Positions 60,255 through 64,000 of a stretch of DNA of 64,000 nucleotides are shown here, one piece after another. Position 1 is the first letter of the stretch. Each line of letters begins with the position of its first letter. The position numbers were made by a program, and so were the translations under genes. The stretch comes from Streptomyces iranensis (GTDB taxonomy: Bacteria; Actinomycetota; Actinomycetes; Streptomycetales; Streptomycetaceae). Location: contig NZ_JAGGLR010000019.1 in NCBI RefSeq assembly GCF_017874715.1, forward strand, positions 186,001 to 250,000. The letters are read 5' to 3'. Below the pieces are notes generated by a model that did not search any database, was not told the origin of the DNA, and saw only the letters and a program-made list of their open reading frames with translations.

Positions 60255-60292
60255 TCCCACCCGCACTTACGGTGTGAGTGGGAGGCATTTTC
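60250..60292 (+). terminator. Original gpmA terminator beyond attR
   Basis: ATGCCTCCCAC pairs with GTGGGAGGCAT around 17 bases and is followed by TTTTCG. In the uninterrupted chromosome this would end gpmA. Confidence 0.75.
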
Positions 60293-60391
60293 GTGCCCGC
60301 TGACGCCGGTTCCGTATTCCACCGATGAGTTCCGCGAGCTTGCCCGGTCTACCCCGTCGTACACCGTCGGACCTCGGACTGGAGACCCACC

Positions 60392-60844
60392 ATGACCACT
60401 CCCGCACACGCCGGCCGCATGCTGTTCGTAAACCTCCCCGTGGCGGACCTCAAGCGCAGCAAAGCGTTCTTTGCGCGGCTCGGGTTCAGCTACAGCCCGA
60501 TGTTCACCGACGAGACCGCCGCCTGCATGCCGGTCGGCGAGCAGGCCTACGTCATGCTGCTCAGCCACGAGAAGTTCGCGCAGTTCGCGAAGCTGCCGAT
60601 GGCCGATCCCACCACGCACACGCTGGCGCTCTACTGCTTCAGCGTGTCAGCCCGCGATGAGGTCGACACGGTCACCGAGGCCGCGCTCGCCGCGGGCGGC
60701 TCCGAAGCGGATGGCCCCGAGGACCACGGCTTCATGTACTCACGCAGCTTCTACGACCTCGACGGCCACGGCTGGCAGGTCATGTGGATGGATTCGTCGA
60801 GCATCTCGGACAGCTCGGCCTCCTCCACGCCCGCGAGCACGTGA
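60392..60844 (+). CDS. VOC/glyoxalase-family protein
   Basis: 150 residues. LFVNLPVADLKRSKAFFARLGF and later DGPEDHGFMYSRSFYDLDGHGWQVMWMD are the beginning and end of a VOC fold with the second metal-ligand region near the C-terminus. No strong ribosome site. Divergence from other VOC proteins and lack of an operon partner leave its reaction unknown. Confidence 0.85.
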   Translation: MTTPAHAGRMLFVNLPVADLKRSKAFFARLGFSYSPMFTDETAACMPVGEQAYVMLLSHEKFAQFAKLPMADPTTHTLALYCFSVSARDEVDTVTEAALAAGGSEADGPEDHGFMYSRSFYDLDGHGWQVMWMDSSSISDSSASSTPAST

Positions 60845-60927
60845 TCCTGCTCGGACCACCGACCACCGACCACCGACCACCGGCAAGACCCACCTCGCCG
60901 TCGCGCACGCGAGGGCCGCAGACACGC

Positions 60928-61551
60928 TCAGGACACCGTCCTGGCCCCTGGCGAGTTCTGGGCGATGTACTGCCCCACCTCACGGAAGTGGCGAAGGGCC
61001 TCCGGGGAGCCGTCGTCGAGGGCGGCGTTGGCCGCGGCGCGCAGGGCATCACTGATGTTCGGATCCGCGAGCATGCGAGCTATGTAGACGGCGTCGTCCT
61101 CGGCTTGGGCCAGTCGGTAGCCGGTCTCCATCCAGGCGCGCATCTCCTCCGGGGAGTTGTTGTCGAGGAGCTCGTTGGCCTCCTCGATGACGCGCTTGTT
61201 ATTGTTCTGCGTTGCGACGTGGAGGATGCGGGCGATGGCGACCCGGTCGTCCTCGGCTTGGGCCAGTCGGTAGCCGGTCTTCAGGAAGGCGCGCATGTCA
61301 TCCGCGGTGCCGTTGAGAGCCTCATTGGCCTCTCGGACGACCCCTCGGCCACTGCCCTCGTCCGCCAGAATGGCGGCGATCGCCGCACGCAGTTCGTCCT
61401 CCGACATCTCGTCCACCGGTGTGTCGGACACGGTCGCCACGGTGGTGGTGACCGGAGCCGACGAACCGTTGGCAAACGCCGGGGCGGTGAAGAGGAGGGC
61501 TGGGGTCAGAGCGGTGGCCACGACGAGCAGAACGGCACGCGTCGGTCTCAT
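60928..61551 (-). CDS. Secreted ALF-repeat protein
   Basis: 207 residues with a signal peptide (MRPTRAVLLVVATALTPALL, cleavage after AFA near residue 28). Three ALF-type helical repeats follow: TADDMRAFLKTGYRLAQAEDD, SPEEMRAWMETGYRLAQAEDD and SPEALRHFREVGQYIAQ. The DNA for the first two shares a run of about 31 identical bases (61251-61281 and 61098-61128). GGAGG precedes ATG 61551. ALF repeats are common in Streptomyces secreted proteins; function unknown. Confidence 0.85.
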   Translation of the reverse strand: MRPTRAVLLVVATALTPALLFTAPAFANGSSAPVTTTVATVSDTPVDEMSEDELRAAIAAILADEGSGRGVVREANEALNGTADDMRAFLKTGYRLAQAEDDRVAIARILHVATQNNNKRVIEEANELLDNNSPEEMRAWMETGYRLAQAEDDAVYIARMLADPNISDALRAAANAALDDGSPEALRHFREVGQYIAQNSPGARTVS

Positions 61552-61659
61552 GAGTGTATGCCTCCGTGTTCGAAGTTCAGGTAGGCAGATGATCACTCAT
61601 AGGCACCAAAATCGCACGAGGAATCGGTTAGTCCGGAAAAGGGCGACCAGAATGATCAC

Positions 61660-61713
61660 GTGGCTGAACGCGTGCGGATCCGGGAAATTGATGACGACGA
61701 GGGCAGGCGGTTG
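61660..61713 (+). pseudogene. Possible IS630-type transposase N-terminal fragment
   Basis: GTG GCT GAA followed by codons for ERVRIREIDDDEGRRL resembles the first 18 residues of IS630-family transposases found in Streptomyces; the rest is absent or unrelated. No terminal inverted repeats were identified. Confidence 0.35.
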
Positions 61714-62040
61714 AGCGCTTCCGAGCTCCGCCGCGCCAAGTTCGCTCGGTGGCTCCCTGCTGAGCTCCCAGAACTCGCTGGCCCGGCTCACGGCACCGTC
61801 AGCCTGCCGCTGCACATGGCATCGTCCGGGCTCTCCCAGTTCGACGTCGACCAGCCTCGCCTGAGGATGAGCTCTCCGGACCGCCCTGGCCGAGGGCATG
61901 CGCGACGATCTGGTGCAGTTCCTCGACCATGACCTGCTGATCAGCATGTGGCCCGTCCTCCGCACCTTGATCAGCCGCGATATCCGCGACACAGTCCTGC
62001 ACCGGCGGCTTCTCGTAGACGTGCTCGCTGTCGGAGGCGA

Positions 62041-62059
62041 CCCCCGAATTTCTCGGGGG
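62041..62059 (-). terminator. Weak hairpin after the GntR gene
   Basis: CCCCCGA pairs with TCGGGGG over ATTTC, four bases from the GntR stop at 62063. Confidence 0.45.
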
Positions 62060-62062
62060 CGG

Positions 62063-62845
62063 TCACGAGGGAGTGAACTCGTACTGCAGCTCATAGAGGT
62101 GCCCGGCCTTGGCCATCACCGTCGCTTCGATGGGGCGCTCGCCGTCGCTGTAGACGACGCGCAACGTCCGCAGGACGGGAAGGTTCCCCGGCAGGCCGAG
62201 CACGGTGTACTGCTCCTGCGTCGGTACGCGTGCGGAGACCTTGTCGACGCTGAGGCGGGGCGGGTGGCCCAGCTCCGCGAGGAGGGCCGGGGTGCCGCCC
62301 TTGATCTTGCGGCGGTCCATCATCGCCGTTCCGCGAGCCAGCTCCAGCGGGTAGTACGACTTCACCAGTTCCACCGGCTCATCGTCCAGGAGCAGCACCT
62401 GTGCCCGCATCAGCGCCGTGCCGTCCTCCGGAATACGCAGAGCTTCGGCCACGTCGGCGGGCGGACGGATCTCGGTGACGTCGAGGAGTCGGCTGCTGCC
62501 GCGAGCCTGATGGCCCGCCGCGGCCTCACTGATCCATCGGTACGGCTCTCCGGGCGCGGCCGGGGCCATGTACGAGGCGGGACGCATGGTGCGCTGCCGG
62601 TGTTCGCGTACGGTGACGGCCGCTCCGGCGCGGCCGACCGCCAGCCCTTCGTCCTTCAAGAGCTGCAGGGCTTTCTGAACGGTCGCGTTCGAGGCAGTGA
62701 ATCGCTCCTTGAGTTGGGCGGTCGAGAGAAGCTTGGTGCCGGGAGGAAGGTCCCCGGACATGATCTCGTCCCGTAGGTCGGCGGCGATCCGTTCGTGCAG
62801 CGACCGCCGGTCGACTGCGTCCTGTTCGGCCTTCGGCACGGTCAT
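62063..62845 (-). CDS. GntR-family regulator with UTRA domain
   Basis: 260 residues. The winged helix (LHERIAADLRDEIMSGDLPPGTKLLSTAQLKERF, then TVQKALQLLKDEGL) is followed by a UTRA domain (LLDVTEIRPPADVAEALRIPEDG onward). ATG 62845 overlaps the stop of the upstream UTRA gene (ATGA). Ligand unknown. Complete, unlike the GntR remnant in the island. Confidence 0.9.
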   Translation of the reverse strand: MTVPKAEQDAVDRRSLHERIAADLRDEIMSGDLPPGTKLLSTAQLKERFTASNATVQKALQLLKDEGLAVGRAGAAVTVREHRQRTMRPASYMAPAAPGEPYRWISEAAAGHQARGSSRLLDVTEIRPPADVAEALRIPEDGTALMRAQVLLLDDEPVELVKSYYPLELARGTAMMDRRKIKGGTPALLAELGHPPRLSVDKVSARVPTQEQYTVLGLPGNLPVLRTLRVVYSDGERPIEATVMAKAGHLYELQYEFTPS

Positions 62846-63384
62846 CCCATCCTGAGTTCGTAGCGCAGGCGCTGGCGTTGGGCGGGCATCGTGATCAGGT
62901 CGGCCTGAATGGCCCGGTCGTCCCCGTCGAGCATGACCCGCTCCAGGCACAGCACCGGCTCCTCCGCGCCGGTCCCCAGCAGCTCCCGCTCCTGTGCGTC
63001 CGGCATGCGCGCGGTCACGTCCTCACGGACCTGGCGACCCACATGCCCCAGCTCGGCGAGCAGCACCACCGCTCCTCCGCGGATCTTCGCGGTGCCCGCG
63101 AGACCGGTGCCTGCCGCGATATGCGCCGGGTAGTACGAGTCGGTGAGCTCGCACGGCTGCTCGTCGAGGTACATGATCCGACGCCGTACGACGACCGTAT
63201 CCCCGTCCCCGAGCCCCAGAAGGCGGGCCACGACAGCCGGAGCGGAAACCTCCCCGGCATGCAGGATGCGCTGCGTCCCACGCCTGCCGCGCGCTGCCGC
63301 TCCCTCACCCCATGCGTCGCCCTGGCCGCCCTCAACAGGCCGCAGATAGGGCATCGAGGAACTGATCCACGCATCGCTGGCCAC
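62842..63384 (-). CDS. UTRA-domain protein lacking a DNA-binding domain
   Basis: 180 residues from GTG 63384, with GAGGAGGGG upstream. The UTRA fold is clear (VVARLLGLGDGDTVVVRRRIMYL, LTDSYYPAHIAAGTGL, AVVLLAELGHVGRQV), but only about 30 residues precede it and none form a winged helix. With a good ribosome site and overlap to a complete GntR gene, it looks like a real, possibly ligand-binding partner rather than a fragment. Confidence 0.8.
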   Translation of the reverse strand: MASDAWISSSMPYLRPVEGGQGDAWGEGAAARGRRGTQRILHAGEVSAPAVVARLLGLGDGDTVVVRRRIMYLDEQPCELTDSYYPAHIAAGTGLAGTAKIRGGAVVLLAELGHVGRQVREDVTARMPDAQERELLGTGAEEPVLCLERVMLDGDDRAIQADLITMPAQRQRLRYELRMG

Positions 63385-63542
63385 TGAGCCCCTCCTCAAG
63401 CGTGATCGACACTCGCCGACCTTGCCGCTTTACACAGTAAGCGACCCCTTGGCCACCACCCTCAGAGAGTACCTCGCCACCTTTCGCGAATAGCGATAAG
63501 GTGATGCTGCTCTCACACCCAGCTCTGAGGCGGTGACTCGCC

Positions 63543-63947
63543 ATGCCCCTGATGCGGCAGCAGTTCTTCACGCGACGCAAGCCATCCATTCGCGCAACGC
63601 GCCAGTTCGTCACCCGCACGCTCTCCGAATGGGGTCACGTAGACCGCTTGGAGGAGATCCAGTTATGCGTATCGGAGATCGCCACCAATGCCCTCCTGCA
63701 CGGTGTCCCGCCGGGTCGGCTGTTCCGGGTGCGGATCGAAGCGGCCGAGGAAGAGGTGCGCATCGAAGTACGCGACTCCGGCCCCGGCCGACCGGCGGCC
63801 CAATCCCCGCGCACGGACAGCGAGAACGGCCGCGGGCTGCTGCTCGTAGGCGAACTCGCGGACGCCTGGGGCGACATCGAGCACACGGTCGGCAAGGCGG
63901 TCTGGTTCACCGTCAAGGCAACGCGAGCCCAGGGAGGCGCCCAATGA
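63543..63947 (+). CDS. HATPase anti-sigma-type regulator
   Basis: 134 residues of the RsbW-like GHKL ATPase family: LCVSEIATNALLHG (N box), VRDSGPGRP (G1), ENGRGLLLVGELADAWG (G2). Divergent from the UTRA/GntR pair and coupled (ATGA) to the next gene. Such proteins bind sigma or anti-sigma-antagonist factors; the partner is not visible. Confidence 0.88.
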   Translation: MPLMRQQFFTRRKPSIRATRQFVTRTLSEWGHVDRLEEIQLCVSEIATNALLHGVPPGRLFRVRIEAAEEEVRIEVRDSGPGRPAAQSPRTDSENGRGLLLVGELADAWGDIEHTVGKAVWFTVKATRAQGGAQ

Positions 63948-64000
63948 CGGCCCACCCCGAGATCAACGGCGGCTCGGACCTCGACCAACTCCACCGCGAC
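63944..64000 (+). CDS. Start of an unidentified gene (3' end outside window)
   Basis: ATG 63944 overlaps the HATPase stop and has GGGAGG upstream. Only 19 codons are present (MTAHPEINGGSDLDQLHRD), too few for identification. Confidence 0.6.
   Translation, partial: MTAHPEINGGSDLDQLHRD

Larger units (their letters stand above)
59818..60391. other. Right end of the island and attR region
   Basis: 574 bases. It holds the likely promoter of the Trypco2-NACHT operon (transcribed leftward), three 10-bp direct repeats, attR, and the native gpmA terminator. No protein gene is convincing before the VOC gene at 60392. Confidence 0.65.
61552..62062. other. Gene-poor, fragmentary region
   Basis: 511 bases between two leftward genes. 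One open frame at 61660 (plus) begins VAERVRIREIDDDEGRRL, like the start of IS630-family transposases, then loses similarity. On the minus strand about 62020-61800 a frame without a start (SEHVYEKPPVQDCVADIA) looks like a decayed gene. A weak hairpin lies at 62041-62059. Confidence 0.5.

Overview
The window looks like chromosomal DNA of a Streptomyces or close relative. Base composition is very GC-rich with strong third-position GC. There are two mycothiol genes (mshD, mshA), Lsr2 next to ClpC, an XRE-DUF5753/DUF397/HATPase trio, and rare in-frame TTA codons in a few genes. All calls come from reading the sequence; no database search was run.

Layout. 1-6.4 kb is a cofactor block: a partial beta-eliminating lyase on the minus strand, then a tightly overlapping plus-strand operon of DUF2520 Rossmann protein, panC, nadB, nadC and coaX. 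6.7-13.2 kb is a conserved block of small hypothetical proteins, a BlaI/MecI regulator, an N-acetylglutamate synthase-type acetyltransferase, lsr2, an SCO3374-type protein and clpC with a ClgR-type operator. 13.3-26.3 kb is accessory DNA: a NACHT STAND NTPase, an HxlR/MFS pair, a PD-(D/E)XK-like gene with a partial tandem copy, the HATPase/XRE/DUF397 trio, a VOC-aldo/keto reductase cassette flanked by direct repeats, a macrolide-type glycosyltransferase and a secreted 5'-nucleotidase. 26.4-33.4 kb holds a DUF1016 nuclease, mshD, and the ppk-CHAD-NUDIX group. 33.4-43.6 kb is metabolic accessory DNA: a minus-strand operon of ABC uptake genes, a nitrilase and a second solute-binding-like protein facing a MocR regulator, then an aldo/keto reductase facing an XRE regulator, then an APC permease. 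43.6-53.9 kb holds a methyltransferase, mshA, a YbjN protein, a Tat-exported beta-helix protein, an ECF sigma factor with an M48 protease carrying TTA codons, an MFS exporter and gpmA.

The most interesting region is 53.9-60.25 kb. A 25-bp exact direct repeat at the 3' end of gpmA recurs 6.3 kb downstream. The two copies bracket a 5'-truncated tyrosine integrase, a head-to-head 5'-truncated GntR/UTRA gene, a small P-loop kinase-like gene, and a two-gene minus-strand conflict module. The first gene of the module is a Trypco2-type protein. The second, translationally coupled to it, fuses a trypsin-like protease (H46, D86, S182), a NACHT NTPase and leucine-rich repeats. This reads as an integrative element that lost its core in an internal deletion but kept an NLR-like defence cargo. 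The separate NACHT protein at 13.4 kb shares the NTPase core but has a different, helical N-terminus.

The last part (60.3-64 kb) has a VOC protein, an ALF-repeat secreted protein, a fragmentary stretch with a possible transposase start, two overlapping UTRA-domain regulators and an HATPase leading into a gene cut by the window edge.
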